Of a DNA stretch of 64,000 nucleotides, positions 8,928 to 17,186 are shown one piece after another. The position numbers were made by a program, and so were the translations under genes. Every line of letters begins with the position of its first letter. Position 1 is the stretch's first letter. The notes beneath the pieces were generated by a model. That model searched no databases. It was not told the DNA's origin and saw only the letters and a list, made by a program, of their open reading frames with translations. The DNA comes from Kineosporia sp. NBRC 101731 (GTDB lineage Bacteria > Actinomycetota > Actinomycetes > Actinomycetales > Kineosporiaceae): positions 62,001 through 126,000 of the forward strand of contig NZ_BSTC01000013.1 in assembly GCF_030269305.1 (NCBI RefSeq), written 5' to 3'.

Positions 8928-8949
8928 ACGCCCACTCTAATCTCCTGAT

Positions 8950-8961
8950 CCTTATCTAAGG
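8950..8961. promoter_or_regulatory. Inverted repeat upstream of MarR gene
   Basis: CCTTA-TC-TAAGG, 5-bp arms with a 2-bp spacer, 23 bp upstream of the MarR start codon in the divergent space before the aldo/keto reductase. It shares the CTTA/TAAG half-sites with the repeats at 8481-8514, so it is a plausible autoregulatory MarR operator. Confidence 0.4.
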
Positions 8962-9048
8962 GTGCTGATCAAGCAGGGTGGGTACTGGCGGTCCACCGGC
9001 TGGTCCGAGTACTGCCTGGGGTCCCGCAACCGCCGCAGGGTGGAGGGC

Positions 9049-9906
9049 ATGACGCAGAACAGCACTTACCCGATGGGCGACCTCACGGTGACCCGGATGG
9101 GTTACGGCAGCATGCAACTCACCGGCCCGGGCGTGATGGGCCCGCCGCCGGACCGGGACGGGGCGCTGGCCGTACTGCGGGCCCTGCCCGAGCTCGGGGT
9201 CACTCACATCGACACGGCCGATTTCTACGGTCCGCACGTCACCAACGAACTGATCCGCGAGGCCCTGCACCCGTACGGCGACCTGACCGTCGTCACCAAG
9301 GTCGGCTACGACCGCGACGAGGCCGGCGGCTGGGTTCCCGCGAACGCGCCGGCGCAGCTGCGGCAGCAGGTGGAGGAGAACCTGAAGCGCCTCGGGGTGG
9401 AGGCTCTGGACGTGGCGAACCTCCGGCTCGGCGACCCGATGGCGAATCCGTCGCCGGGCTCGATCGCGGAACCGTTCGCGGCCCTGGTCCAGATGCAGGC
9501 CGAGGGCAAGATCCGCCATCTCGGCCTGAGCGTGGTGAACGCGGCGCAGGTGGCGGAGGCCCAGACCCTGGCCCCGGTCGTCACCGTGCAGAACCTTTAC
9601 AACATCGCCCACCGCCGCGCCGACGACGCGCTCATCGATGCGCTGGCGGTGCAGGGTATCTCGTTCGTGCCGTTCTTCCCGCTGGGTGGTTTCAGCCCGT
9701 TGCAGTCGTCTGTGCTCAACGGCGTGGCCGAGCGGCTGGAGACCCGCCCGGCGGCCGTGGCCCTGGCCTGGCTGCTGCAGCGCTCACCCAACATCCTGCT
9801 CATCCCCGGCACGTCGAGCGTGGCGCACCTGCGCGAGAACGTCGCCGCGGCCGACCTGGTGCTGGACGAGACGACGGTGAAGGAACTGGACGAGATCGGC
9901 GCCTGA
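9049..9906 (+). CDS. Aldo/keto reductase
   Basis: A 285-aa (beta/alpha)8 NADPH-dependent reductase. ATG 9049 is preceded by GGAGGG. Family motifs are present: MGYGSMQLTG at the start, the Asp/Tyr pair in HIDTADFYG, the catalytic Lys in VVTKVGYD, and the cofactor segment LLIPGTSSVAHLRENV near the C-terminus. The usual catalytic His strand (LxxLH) reads DVANLRLGD, with Asn-Leu-Arg in place of His. This is also seen in the pyridoxal-reductase-like branch of the superfamily, so it need not mean inactivity. It is divergent from the MarR gene and ends before a nested hairpin. Confidence 0.88.
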   Translation: MTQNSTYPMGDLTVTRMGYGSMQLTGPGVMGPPPDRDGALAVLRALPELGVTHIDTADFYGPHVTNELIREALHPYGDLTVVTKVGYDRDEAGGWVPANAPAQLRQQVEENLKRLGVEALDVANLRLGDPMANPSPGSIAEPFAALVQMQAEGKIRHLGLSVVNAAQVAEAQTLAPVVTVQNLYNIAHRRADDALIDALAVQGISFVPFFPLGGFSPLQSSVLNGVAERLETRPAAVALAWLLQRSPNILLIPGTSSVAHLRENVAAADLVLDETTVKELDEIGA

Positions 9907-9926
9907 CCGGAACCCCCCCAACCTCT

Positions 9927-10009
9927 CGTGATCATGCAAAATCTCCCCGGACTTCTAGAACTCTCGGTCGAAGAGTTCTAGAACGCCGGGGAGATTTTGC
10001 ATGATCACG
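9927..10009. terminator. Nested double hairpin, dispersed-repeat type
   Basis: The outer perfect inverted repeat has 24-bp arms (9927-9950 and 9986-10009). Inside it lies a second perfect inverted repeat of 12-bp arms (9953-9964 and 9972-9983). The outer arm starts CGTGATCATGCAAA, the core also found at 7618. It stands downstream of the aldo/keto reductase and probably ends its transcript. The length and nesting are more than a terminator needs. Confidence 0.7.
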
Positions 10010-10089
10010 AACGAAGTAGGTGGGGGGAAGGGCTGGGGCCCAAGGGGGTGTGACTGGTGCGTATCGCCTACGTCGGGTGAAATGGGACC

Positions 10090-10926
10090 GTGACCAAAGC
10101 TCTTGTGCTCGGCGCCGGTGGCCCTCTCGGTATTGCCTGGCAATCAGGCCTGATCAGCGAGCTCGGCTCCCGGGGCGCTGATCTGTCCACCGCCGATTTC
10201 GTGCTCGGCTCCTCGGCCGGGTCGGTGGTGGGCGCCACGCTCGCCGCCGGGCGCGATCCCCGGGGCCTGGTGGAGCATGTCTCCGTTCCGCTGCCGGTCC
10301 CCGGTGGCGGGGCGGGCGACATCTTCGCCGAGCTCTCCGGCCTGGCCGCCGGTCGGCCCGACAACCCCCTGGCCGCGATCATCGACCACGCGTTCGCGGC
10401 CGACACCGTCGACGAGGCCGCGTGGGTGAAGCAGTCGCTGTTCGCGTCGCTGGCCGGGGTGCCGTGGCCGGCGGCATTCCACTGCGTGGCGGTCGACACC
10501 ACCACCAGCAGCCTGCATGTGTTCCACGCCGGCTCCGGGGCCGACCTGCCGTCCGTGCTCGCCGCCAGCTGTGCTGTCCCGGGCATGTTCCCGCCCGTCA
10601 CCCTGAACGCTGGGCCACACATCGACGGCGGTCTCTTCAGCCCTCTCAACGCGCAACTGGCCGTCGGTCACGACCAGATCGTGGTCATCTCCTGTTTCCC
10701 TCTCACCGACCTGCCCGCAGAGATGGCCCCGGTCGCCCAGGGGCAGCTCTCCGAGGTGGAGCATCTGCGGAACAACGGCAGCCAGGTGCGGCTCATCGAC
10801 CCTGACCAGGAGTTCCGCGAGATCAGCGAATGGGGCGCGGCCGTCATGGACAGCTCCCGCGCCGCCCGCGCCTTCGAGGCCGGGGTGAACCAGGCCGGCC
10901 GCCTCGACCTCGAAGGGCTCTACTAA
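10090..10926 (+). CDS. Patatin-like phospholipase/acyl hydrolase
   Basis: A 278-aa patatin-domain protein starting GTG. It has the glycine-rich oxyanion loop LGAGGPLGIAW near residue 6, the nucleophile elbow GSSAGS (Ser of GxSxG) near residue 40, and the catalytic Asp in HIDGG around residue 180. It therefore has a complete Ser-Asp dyad and should hydrolyse acyl esters of lipids. No signal peptide is seen, so it is probably cytoplasmic or peripheral. Its stop overlaps the stop of the convergent LLM gene by four bases. Confidence 0.88.
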   Translation: MTKALVLGAGGPLGIAWQSGLISELGSRGADLSTADFVLGSSAGSVVGATLAAGRDPRGLVEHVSVPLPVPGGGAGDIFAELSGLAAGRPDNPLAAIIDHAFAADTVDEAAWVKQSLFASLAGVPWPAAFHCVAVDTTTSSLHVFHAGSGADLPSVLAASCAVPGMFPPVTLNAGPHIDGGLFSPLNAQLAVGHDQIVVISCFPLTDLPAEMAPVAQGQLSEVEHLRNNGSQVRLIDPDQEFREISEWGAAVMDSSRAARAFEAGVNQAGRLDLEGLY

Positions 10927-11951
10927 ACCGGTACCGCGTCGAGGCGGCGTAGCTCGTCCATGATGGTGAGCCAGTGCCGGGGGTCGGTCACCACGGGTTC
11001 GTAGAAACTCATGCTGTCCACCACGCCGCCATAACTCTCGTGCAGGCGGCGGGCCACATCCTGTGGCTCGCCGACGAAAGCCAGCGTGTTGAGGGCGCTG
11101 TCGTCGACCGCCGCCGCCATGTCGGCCGTGCGACCCCGCATGGCCAACCGCTGCAACTCGGCCCCCATCTCGCTGAGACCGTGCAGTTCCAGCAGTTTCG
11201 CGTACGACGGGGTCGCCGTGTAGAAGGCCAGCTGCGCCCGGATCCGTTCCTTCGACGCCGCCAGCTGCTCCTCGTCCGAACCCGTTGCCACCATCGGGCT
11301 CACATGCAGCCGGAAACCCTCCATCGTGCGCCCGGCCGACTCCCGCCCCCGCTCCAGCGCGGGCAGGGTGACCTCCTTCAGAAACAGAGGGCTACTGATG
11401 TTGTGGCACAGGAACCCGTCCGCGACCTCCCCGGCGAGCTGGGTCATGCGCTCGCCGACACCGCCGAGCATCACCGGCGGACGGGGCAGGCCACTGGGGC
11501 CCGGGTTGAAGAAGGGCACCATGAGGGTGTGCCGGTAGATCTGGCCCCGGTACCGCAACGAGCCCTCGCCCTCGAACGCGTCCCAGATCGCGTGCAGGGC
11601 CTGCACGAACTCCCGCATGCGCGAGACCGGTTGCGACCATGGCATCGAGAACCGTTTGATGATGTGGGCACTCAGCTGGGTGCCGAGACCCAGCTGAAAA
11701 CGCCCGCCCGACAACGTCTGTAGGTCGTGCGCCAGCATGGCCACGTTCATCGGGTTGCGGGCGAAGGCCACCGCCACGGCCGTTCGCAGGCCGAGGCGGT
11801 GGGTGGCTGTCGCGGCAGCGGTGAGCGACACGAACGGATCATGGTTCGCCTCCGCGACATCCACGCCCGCGAAACCGACTTCCTCCATCACCCGTGCGGT
11901 TTGGGCCAGCTGTGCCGGCGGTGCGGACAGCGCGAGGTACCTGATCTCCAT
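10923..11951 (-). CDS. LLM-class flavin/F420-dependent oxidoreductase
   Basis: A 342-aa TIM-barrel protein of the luciferase-like monooxygenase class. Visible features are the N-terminal strand MEIRYLALSAP, the segment FARNPMNVAMLAHDLQTLS with GGRFQLGLGT, and later PPVMLGGVGERM. These match the actinobacterial F420-dependent subgroup (TIGR03617-like). F420 use is inferred from that resemblance. It is a single gene converging on the patatin gene. Confidence 0.85.
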   Translation of the reverse strand: MEIRYLALSAPPAQLAQTARVMEEVGFAGVDVAEANHDPFVSLTAAATATHRLGLRTAVAVAFARNPMNVAMLAHDLQTLSGGRFQLGLGTQLSAHIIKRFSMPWSQPVSRMREFVQALHAIWDAFEGEGSLRYRGQIYRHTLMVPFFNPGPSGLPRPPVMLGGVGERMTQLAGEVADGFLCHNISSPLFLKEVTLPALERGRESAGRTMEGFRLHVSPMVATGSDEEQLAASKERIRAQLAFYTATPSYAKLLELHGLSEMGAELQRLAMRGRTADMAAAVDDSALNTLAFVGEPQDVARRLHESYGGVVDSMSFYEPVVTDPRHWLTIMDELRRLDAVPV

Positions 11952-12017
11952 GAAGGGCTCCCGATCAGCGACGGTGTGTCGGTCCGCTGAAACGGTGCGA
12001 TCCTCAGGAGCGGTTTG

Positions 12018-12548
12018 TCAAGAAGCTTCCGGCAGCACCGCAGTTGCGGTCAGCTCGAGCTTCAGGTGCCGGCCGGCCATGCCCTTGGAGGCGTCGATGC
12101 CAAAGGCGTACCGGTCGACCGAGGCGGTGCAGACGGCCGTGAACGACCCTGCGGTGATAGTGGATTCGGTGACGGTCCACTCGATCGGGGCGGTCACCGC
12201 GCGCACCGTGAGCTGGCCCCGCAGCAGCCAGCCGGCCGGTGTCTCGACGACCTCGGTGGAGGTGAAGGAGATGGTCGGGTGCTCGGCCGCGTGCAGGAAC
12301 TTCTCGGCCTTGACGTGCTGGTCGCGCAGATCCTGCCCGCTGGCGAAACTCTCGGTGGAGGCGACGGCCTGGGCGCTGGAGGCGGTGAGTGGGTCGGCGA
12401 TCGTGACGGTGCCGGAGACCAGGGCGAAGGTGCCCTCGACCTTCTGCAGCCCGAACATGTGCCGGGTGCTGAAGCGGATGGCCGAACGATCGGTGTCGAG
12501 AACGTAGGTACCGACGGTCGGGAGCTGGACTTGACTGCTGGTGGTCAC
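12018..12548 (-). CDS. YceI-family lipocalin-like protein
   Basis: A 176-aa YceI-fold protein. The GTG at 12548 (then TTSSQVQLP) is chosen because AAAGAG lies about 9 bp upstream and the domain begins at once. It has the family pattern GTYVLDTDRSAIRFSTRHMF, the paired ASTESFASGQDLRDQHVK segment and the long beta-barrel strands ending AGRHLKLELTATAVL. YceI proteins bind amphiphilic or isoprenoid lipids. No export signal is seen here, so it is likely cytoplasmic. It is divergent from the OmpR-type regulator at 12698, which opens the biosynthetic cluster. Confidence 0.9.
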   Translation of the reverse strand: MTTSSQVQLPTVGTYVLDTDRSAIRFSTRHMFGLQKVEGTFALVSGTVTIADPLTASSAQAVASTESFASGQDLRDQHVKAEKFLHAAEHPTISFTSTEVVETPAGWLLRGQLTVRAVTAPIEWTVTESTITAGSFTAVCTASVDRYAFGIDASKGMAGRHLKLELTATAVLPEAS

Positions 12549-12614
12549 AGAAATCTCTTTCTGGAAGGGGATTCCCGGGCGGTCGATCGGGACGATCGTA
12601 TCGCGACGTTCTCC

Positions 12615-12643
12615 CCAAGCGTTTCTCAAGCGCGTCTGGAGAA
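12615..12643 (+). promoter_or_regulatory. Candidate SARP binding site upstream of orphan response regulator
   Basis: Heptamers CCAAGCG (12615-12621), TCAAGCG (12626-12632) and the weaker TGGAGAA (12637-12643) are each separated by 4 bp, giving an 11-bp repeat. SARP activators bind direct heptamers of the TCGAGSS type at exactly this spacing. It lies in the divergent space between the YceI gene and the regulator at 12698. The cluster's SARP gene at 42049 is the candidate protein. Confidence 0.45.
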
Positions 12644-12697
12644 GGGCGTCGCATGCTCTCGGGACAAGCGACGGGCCGAGGGTGGGAGCTGGGGGAC

Positions 12698-13363
12698 ATG
12701 CGGGTTCTGCTGATGGCCGAGGACCGGGACTTCGTCACCGAGCTGACGACCGGCCTGCGAAGACTCGGCTGGCTGGTGGAGGTCGACGTACTGGGCACCG
12801 AGGCGGTGGATCGCTGCCACGAGGTGGACGCCGTGGTGGTCGACCTCATGCACACCGGGATCGACGGGCTGGCCCTGGTGCGGGAACTGCGCACCCGGTG
12901 CCTGGTGCCGATCGTGCTCGTGAGCAGCCACGACGACGAACTCGACCGGATCCTGGGCCTGAAGCTCGGCGCCGACGACTTCCTGGTGCGGCCCTTCGGC
13001 CTGCGTGAGCTGGGTGCCCGGCTGGAGGCCGTGGTGCGCCGCGTGACCGGTGACTGGGAGAGGGCGGTCGTGCCGGCCGGGAACTCCCGGGCCATCCGCA
13101 TCGACGTGCGGGGCCGCAGCGTGCGGGTGCAGGACCGCCACGTGAACCTGACCCGCAAGGAGTTCGACATCCTGGCCCTGCTGGCCTCCGACCCGGGCCG
13201 GGTGTTCGGGCGCGAGGACATCATGACCGAGGTCTGGGGCCACGACGGTGCCGGTGACACCCGCACGCTCGGGGTCCACATGGTCGGCCTGCGCCGCAAG
13301 CTGGGCGAGCCCGACGCCATCGAGACCGTGCGGGGTGTGGGCTTCCGGCTCGCCGCGCACTGA
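12698..13363 (+). CDS. Orphan OmpR-type response regulator, atypical receiver
   Basis: A 221-aa protein with an N-terminal receiver (MRVLLMAEDRDFVTEL) and a C-terminal OmpR/PhoB winged helix (RKEFDILALLASDPGRVF ... EVWG ... VHMVGLRRKLGEP ... VRGVGFRL). ATG 12698 is used; an in-frame start at 12653 would only add a non-domain tail. The phospho-acceptor Asp49 is present (VVVDLM). The conserved Lys that coordinates the phosphate is Arg98 (FLVRPF), and no histidine kinase adjoins. Atypical OmpR regulators such as JadR1 control angucycline clusters, some by binding end products. A pathway-specific role here is likely from position. Confidence 0.85.
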   Translation: MRVLLMAEDRDFVTELTTGLRRLGWLVEVDVLGTEAVDRCHEVDAVVVDLMHTGIDGLALVRELRTRCLVPIVLVSSHDDELDRILGLKLGADDFLVRPFGLRELGARLEAVVRRVTGDWERAVVPAGNSRAIRIDVRGRSVRVQDRHVNLTRKEFDILALLASDPGRVFGREDIMTEVWGHDGAGDTRTLGVHMVGLRRKLGEPDAIETVRGVGFRLAAH

Positions 13364-13405
13364 AACACCCCCACGAAAACCACTGATGAATCGGAGTGTT
13401 CTGCC

Positions 13406-13654
13406 ATGACCGCGATCCCCCTGGACGAGAAGCAGCAGATCAAGGACATCGTCTGCCGGATCCTCGAGGTCGAGGACGACGAGGTGACCGACACCAGCCT
13501 GTTCATCGACGATCACGACGCCGACTCGATGCGGCTGATCGAGATCCTCTCGGCGCTCGAGGTGAACCTCAAGGTCAGCATCCCGCAGAACGAGGTTCCG
13601 CGGCTGGTCAACCTCGCCGGGGTCTACGACGTCGTGGCGGAGTCGGGCCGGTGA
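13406..13654 (+). CDS. Acyl carrier protein (accessory)
   Basis: An 82-aa carrier protein. The 4'-phosphopantetheine site is Ser41 in DADSMRLIEIL, within the usual four-helix pattern (DIVCRILEV, then LEVNLKVSIP as the recognition region). It differs clearly from the core polyketide ACP at 32349 (GYESLALLET). Its stop overlaps the start of the KS-like gene at 13651 (GTGA), so the two are translationally coupled and probably act together. With the KS and FabG at 23690-25677 it may form a second fatty-acid-like assembly set. The acyl cargo is unknown. Confidence 0.88.
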   Translation: MTAIPLDEKQQIKDIVCRILEVEDDEVTDTSLFIDDHDADSMRLIEILSALEVNLKVSIPQNEVPRLVNLAGVYDVVAESGR

Positions 13655-14745
13655 GCACCAGTACCCCGACGGAGCACCCACGGGTGAGTATCGTCGGCTG
13701 GTCGGCCGTCTCGCCGTTCGGTACGGGCCGGGCCAGCTTCGCCGACGGGGTCGGTCAGGCGCGGGCCACCAGCGCGGTGATCGACCGGGACCACTGGCAG
13801 GTGCCGGACGGCCGGGCCTGCCTGGTGCCGGACTTCGACGTGCGGGCGGTGCTGGGCAAGAAGGGCACCCGCACCATGAACCGGATGACCGGCCTGGCCG
13901 TGACCACGTCGGGCAACCTGCTGAAAGAACTGGGCGAGCCCTTGGGGGCGCAGGACACGTTCGGCCTGGTGCTCGGCACCACGCTCGGAAGTGCCCAGAG
14001 CGCCATCGATCTCACCCGCAGCGGGCTCACCGGCGACAAGCCGTTCCACATCGAGTCCGGGGCGATTCCCTATGCCGTGATGAACGGCGCCGCCGGTCAG
14101 TGCGCCATCTGGCACGGGCTCAAGGGGCCGAACGCGACCGTGGCGGCGGGCCGGTCTTCGGGTCTGCTGGCGCTGAACTACGCCCGTCGGCTGTTGCTCA
14201 CCGAACGAGCCGCGTCGGTGCTCTGCGGCGCGGCCGAGGAGTACTCCGCCGCCCGCTCGTGGATCTCCCATCACAGCCGTGACACCGGAACCGATGAGCA
14301 GGTGCTGGGTGAGGGGTGTGCGATGTTCGCCCTCACCACGCAGCCCGCCGTCGAGCCGCTGGCCGAACTGCTGACGATCCGCACCGAGATCCACTCCGGC
14401 CCCGACTGGTCCCGCTCTGTCCGGCGATGTGTCGAGAAGGCCCTGGCAACGGCCCATCTCGATGCCTCACAGGTCTGGGTGGTGAGCCCGTCGGGTGGTG
14501 ACACCCCGGCCGCCGCGGACGAGATCCGGGTGCTGCGGGAACTCTTCGGTGAGGACTCGGTGCTCGACCCGGTCACCGATCTGGTCGGGGAGACGCACGC
14601 GGTCTCGGCCTCGTTCCAGCTGGCCGGCGTGCTGAGTCTGGCCGGGCAGGACCCCGCGGCCGCCGGGCGGATCGCCCTGGTCTCCTCGGTCGACCCGGTC
14701 GGGAGCGTGGCGGTGGCCGTGTTGCGACTGGGAGCGGCGGCCTGA
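13651..14745 (+). CDS. Ketosynthase homologue lacking the active-site Cys (CLF-like)
   Basis: A 364-aa thiolase-fold protein of the KAS I/II type, slightly short of the usual 400-420. The nucleophile position reads VAAGRSSGLL, so Arg168 replaces Cys. The first catalytic His motif (AHGTGT in active enzymes) reads PSGGDT. Only the second, GETHAVSAS, keeps a His. It cannot be a conventional condensing enzyme. By analogy with chain-length factors, which carry Gln at the Cys site, it may be the silent partner of an active KS, most likely the one at 23690. It follows and overlaps an ACP gene. A separate non-condensing role cannot be excluded. Confidence 0.8.
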   Translation: MSTSTPTEHPRVSIVGWSAVSPFGTGRASFADGVGQARATSAVIDRDHWQVPDGRACLVPDFDVRAVLGKKGTRTMNRMTGLAVTTSGNLLKELGEPLGAQDTFGLVLGTTLGSAQSAIDLTRSGLTGDKPFHIESGAIPYAVMNGAAGQCAIWHGLKGPNATVAAGRSSGLLALNYARRLLLTERAASVLCGAAEEYSAARSWISHHSRDTGTDEQVLGEGCAMFALTTQPAVEPLAELLTIRTEIHSGPDWSRSVRRCVEKALATAHLDASQVWVVSPSGGDTPAAADEIRVLRELFGEDSVLDPVTDLVGETHAVSASFQLAGVLSLAGQDPAAAGRIALVSSVDPVGSVAVAVLRLGAAA

Positions 14746-14746
14746 G

Positions 14747-15955
14747 ATGACCCAGCTGACGGCGGCCCGGACGGGGCTGCGTCTTCGGCCCCGCACCCTG
14801 CTGCTGGTACTCGCGGGGAACATGCTCGTGGACGCCCTCGAGGTGTCGGCGATGATCGTCGTGATGCCTTCCCTGGGAAGAGATCTGGACCTCTCGCCGA
14901 GCAGCCTGCAGTGGATGATGTCCGGGTTCGCCCTCGGCTTCGGGGGCCTGCTGCTGGTCGGGCCGCGGGTGGTCGGGCGTTTCGGCCGGCGGCGGGTGTA
15001 TCTGGCCGCGCTGGTGGTCTTCGCCCTGGCCTCGCTGGTGGCGGCCCTCGCCTCGGGCCCGGCCGTGCTGACCCTCACACGCCTGGTCAAGGGCGTGTGC
15101 GCGGCGCTGACCGCTCCCACCGGGCTGGCGATCATCGGTTCGTCCTACCCGCAGGGGCCCGAACGCGACCGGGCGGTCTCCGTCTACACGTTCTGCGGGG
15201 CCTGCGGATTTCTCGTCGGTCTGGTCTCCACCGGCCTGCTCACCGAGGTCAGCTGGCGTCTGGCGCTGGCCTTCCCGGCCCCCGTGGTGCTGGTGCTGGC
15301 GGAGCTCGGCCGCCGGGTGATCCCCCGGGACGGCGACATATGGAGGACGCCCACCTCGCCCCGGCCGGGTCGCCGAAGGTTCCCGGACCCTCGCCTGGTG
15401 CGGGCCGCGCTGGGCGCGGCCGTGCTGAACGGCTCGTACCTGGGGCTGCTCTTCCTCCTGACGTTCCAGCTGCAGAACGGTCTGCGCTGGGGGCCCGGGC
15501 ACACCGCGCTGGCCCTGCTGCCGGCCGGGGCGCCCCTGGCGCTCTCGGCGCTGACCTCCGGGCGGATGGTGCGCCGGTTCGGTCCGCCGCGGCTCATCGC
15601 CCTGGGGGCGGCGGTACTGCCGTTCGCTTCTCTGCTGTACCTGCGACCCGTTCTGCCGCACTCGTACGCGACCGACGTGCTCCCCACCCTGCTCCTGCTG
15701 GCCGTGTCCTTCGTCCTCGCTTTCGCCGCCCTGAACGTCCAGGCCACCCGGGGCCTTCCGGCCGGATCGAGCTCGATCTACCAGGCCACCGTGCAGGCCG
15801 GGGCGGTGGTCTCGGTGATCGTCGCCGGCGTGCTGGTCACCGCGGACGAGACCCGGACCCTGGTCGCGCTGATCGCGGCGGCCGGTGGGGTGGGACTGAT
15901 CGTCGCCCTGATCGGCCTGCGCCCGAACCCGGGCCGCAACCAGATCCCGAGCTGA
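14747..15955 (+). CDS. MFS transporter, probable product exporter
   Basis: A 402-aa, highly hydrophobic major-facilitator protein with roughly a dozen membrane segments. The loop 2-3 signature is GRFGRRRVYLAALV, and helix 5 carries a glycine-rich antiporter-like motif. The short cytoplasmic loop RDGDIWRTPTSPRPGRRRF is arginine-rich. It begins one base after the KS-like stop. Its position among sugar and KS genes suggests export of the cluster's product or an intermediate, and hence self-resistance. Substrate is inferred from context only. Confidence 0.87.
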   Translation: MTQLTAARTGLRLRPRTLLLVLAGNMLVDALEVSAMIVVMPSLGRDLDLSPSSLQWMMSGFALGFGGLLLVGPRVVGRFGRRRVYLAALVVFALASLVAALASGPAVLTLTRLVKGVCAALTAPTGLAIIGSSYPQGPERDRAVSVYTFCGACGFLVGLVSTGLLTEVSWRLALAFPAPVVLVLAELGRRVIPRDGDIWRTPTSPRPGRRRFPDPRLVRAALGAAVLNGSYLGLLFLLTFQLQNGLRWGPGHTALALLPAGAPLALSALTSGRMVRRFGPPRLIALGAAVLPFASLLYLRPVLPHSYATDVLPTLLLLAVSFVLAFAALNVQATRGLPAGSSSIYQATVQAGAVVSVIVAGVLVTADETRTLVALIAAAGGVGLIVALIGLRPNPGRNQIPS

Positions 15956-15971
15956 GGAAGGAAGACCCTCC

Positions 15972-17138
15972 ATGCGCATCCTCTTCGTCGCCGGAGGCGG
16001 TCTCGCCACCGCCTACGCCCTGGCGCCGCTGGCCACCGCGGCCCGCAACGCCGGCCACCAGGTGGTGATGGCCGCCAACGACGACGTCGTGCCGGCGATC
16101 ACCGGTTCCGGGCTGCCCGCGGTCTCCGTGAGCTCGGCCCCGATCACCCGGTTCATCTACGCCGACCGCTTCGGCGACCCGGTCGACATCCCCACCGACC
16201 CGGCCGGTCAGGTGGCCTTCACCGGGGAATGGTTCGCCCGGATGTCGGCCGAATGGCTCGGCCCGCTGGAGCGGATGGCCCGGGTCTGGAAACCGGACGT
16301 GGTGGTCGGCGGCACGATGTCGTACGCGGCCGGTTTGCTGGCCCGGCGTCTGGGGGTGCCCTACGTGCGGCACGCCTGGGACGCCATCGACGCCTCGGGC
16401 GTGGACGAGGGCGCGGTGCGTGAGCTGTTGCCCGAGCTGGCCGAGCTGGGGCTGGACACCCTGCCGGTGCCGGAGGTCTTCATCGACGTCTGCCCACCCG
16501 CCCTGGCCCCCGACCAGACCCTGCCCGCCGGGAGACGGGTACCGATGCGCTGGGTGCCCACGAACGGTCAGCGGGCCCTGGAACCGTGGATGTACACCCG
16601 TGAGGACCGGCCCCGGGTCTGCCTGACCACCGGCAGCCGGGTCCGCGCCGACGCCCCGCAGGGCGACTTCCGGCGCCACGGCTACGAACTGCTGCTGGCC
16701 GTGGCCGAGGTGACCCGCACGCTCGACGTCGACCTGCTGGTGGCGGCGCCGGACGAGTCGGCGCTGGCGATCGGAGCCGCGTTGCCCGGGGTGCAGGCCG
16801 GCTGGATCCCGCTGGACGTCATGGTGGGCAGCTGCGACCTGCTGATCCACCACGGCGGCGGCACCACCGCCCTGACCGGCCTGAGCGCGGGCGTGCCCCA
16901 GGTGATCATCCCGCAGGGCGCGGTGCCGGGCCTGGGCGCCGAGCGCATCGCCCGTCACGGTGCCGCCGTGTGCCTGACCGCATCGGAGGCGGCCGACGAC
17001 CCGGGGGCGGTCGCCGATGCCTGCCAGGAGGTGCTCAAGCAGCCCTCCTACACCGAGCGGGCCCGCGAGGCGGCCGCGCAGATCGCCGCGATGAGCACGC
17101 CGTCCGCGGTGGTCTCCGTGCTCGAGAAGCTGAGCTGA
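15972..17138 (+). CDS. Glycosyltransferase, GT1 family (natural-product type)
   Basis: A 388-aa GT-B enzyme of the macrolide/angucycline glycosyltransferase group. The start MRILFVAGGGLATAYALAPL is the acceptor-domain strand/loop. The nucleotide-sugar signature is IHHGGGTTALTG near residue 292, followed by GVPQVIIPQG. It should move the dTDP-deoxyhexose made by the neighbouring genes to the aglycone. It is the only glycosyltransferase in the cluster, so a single sugar, or one iteratively added, is expected. O- versus C-transfer cannot be read from the sequence. RBS AGGAAGG at 15956-15962. Confidence 0.92.
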   Translation: MRILFVAGGGLATAYALAPLATAARNAGHQVVMAANDDVVPAITGSGLPAVSVSSAPITRFIYADRFGDPVDIPTDPAGQVAFTGEWFARMSAEWLGPLERMARVWKPDVVVGGTMSYAAGLLARRLGVPYVRHAWDAIDASGVDEGAVRELLPELAELGLDTLPVPEVFIDVCPPALAPDQTLPAGRRVPMRWVPTNGQRALEPWMYTREDRPRVCLTTGSRVRADAPQGDFRRHGYELLLAVAEVTRTLDVDLLVAAPDESALAIGAALPGVQAGWIPLDVMVGSCDLLIHHGGGTTALTGLSAGVPQVIIPQGAVPGLGAERIARHGAAVCLTASEAADDPGAVADACQEVLKQPSYTERAREAAAQIAAMSTPSAVVSVLEKLS

Positions 17139-17186
17139 GCGGCGTCCTCCATCTTTTTGTGAACCGAACACTCGGGAAGGTGAACC

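Noticed and set aside
12653-12697. Upstream ATG for the OmpR-type regulator
   Set aside because: It adds 15 residues before the receiver strand with no family similarity. ATG 12698 begins the domain exactly.
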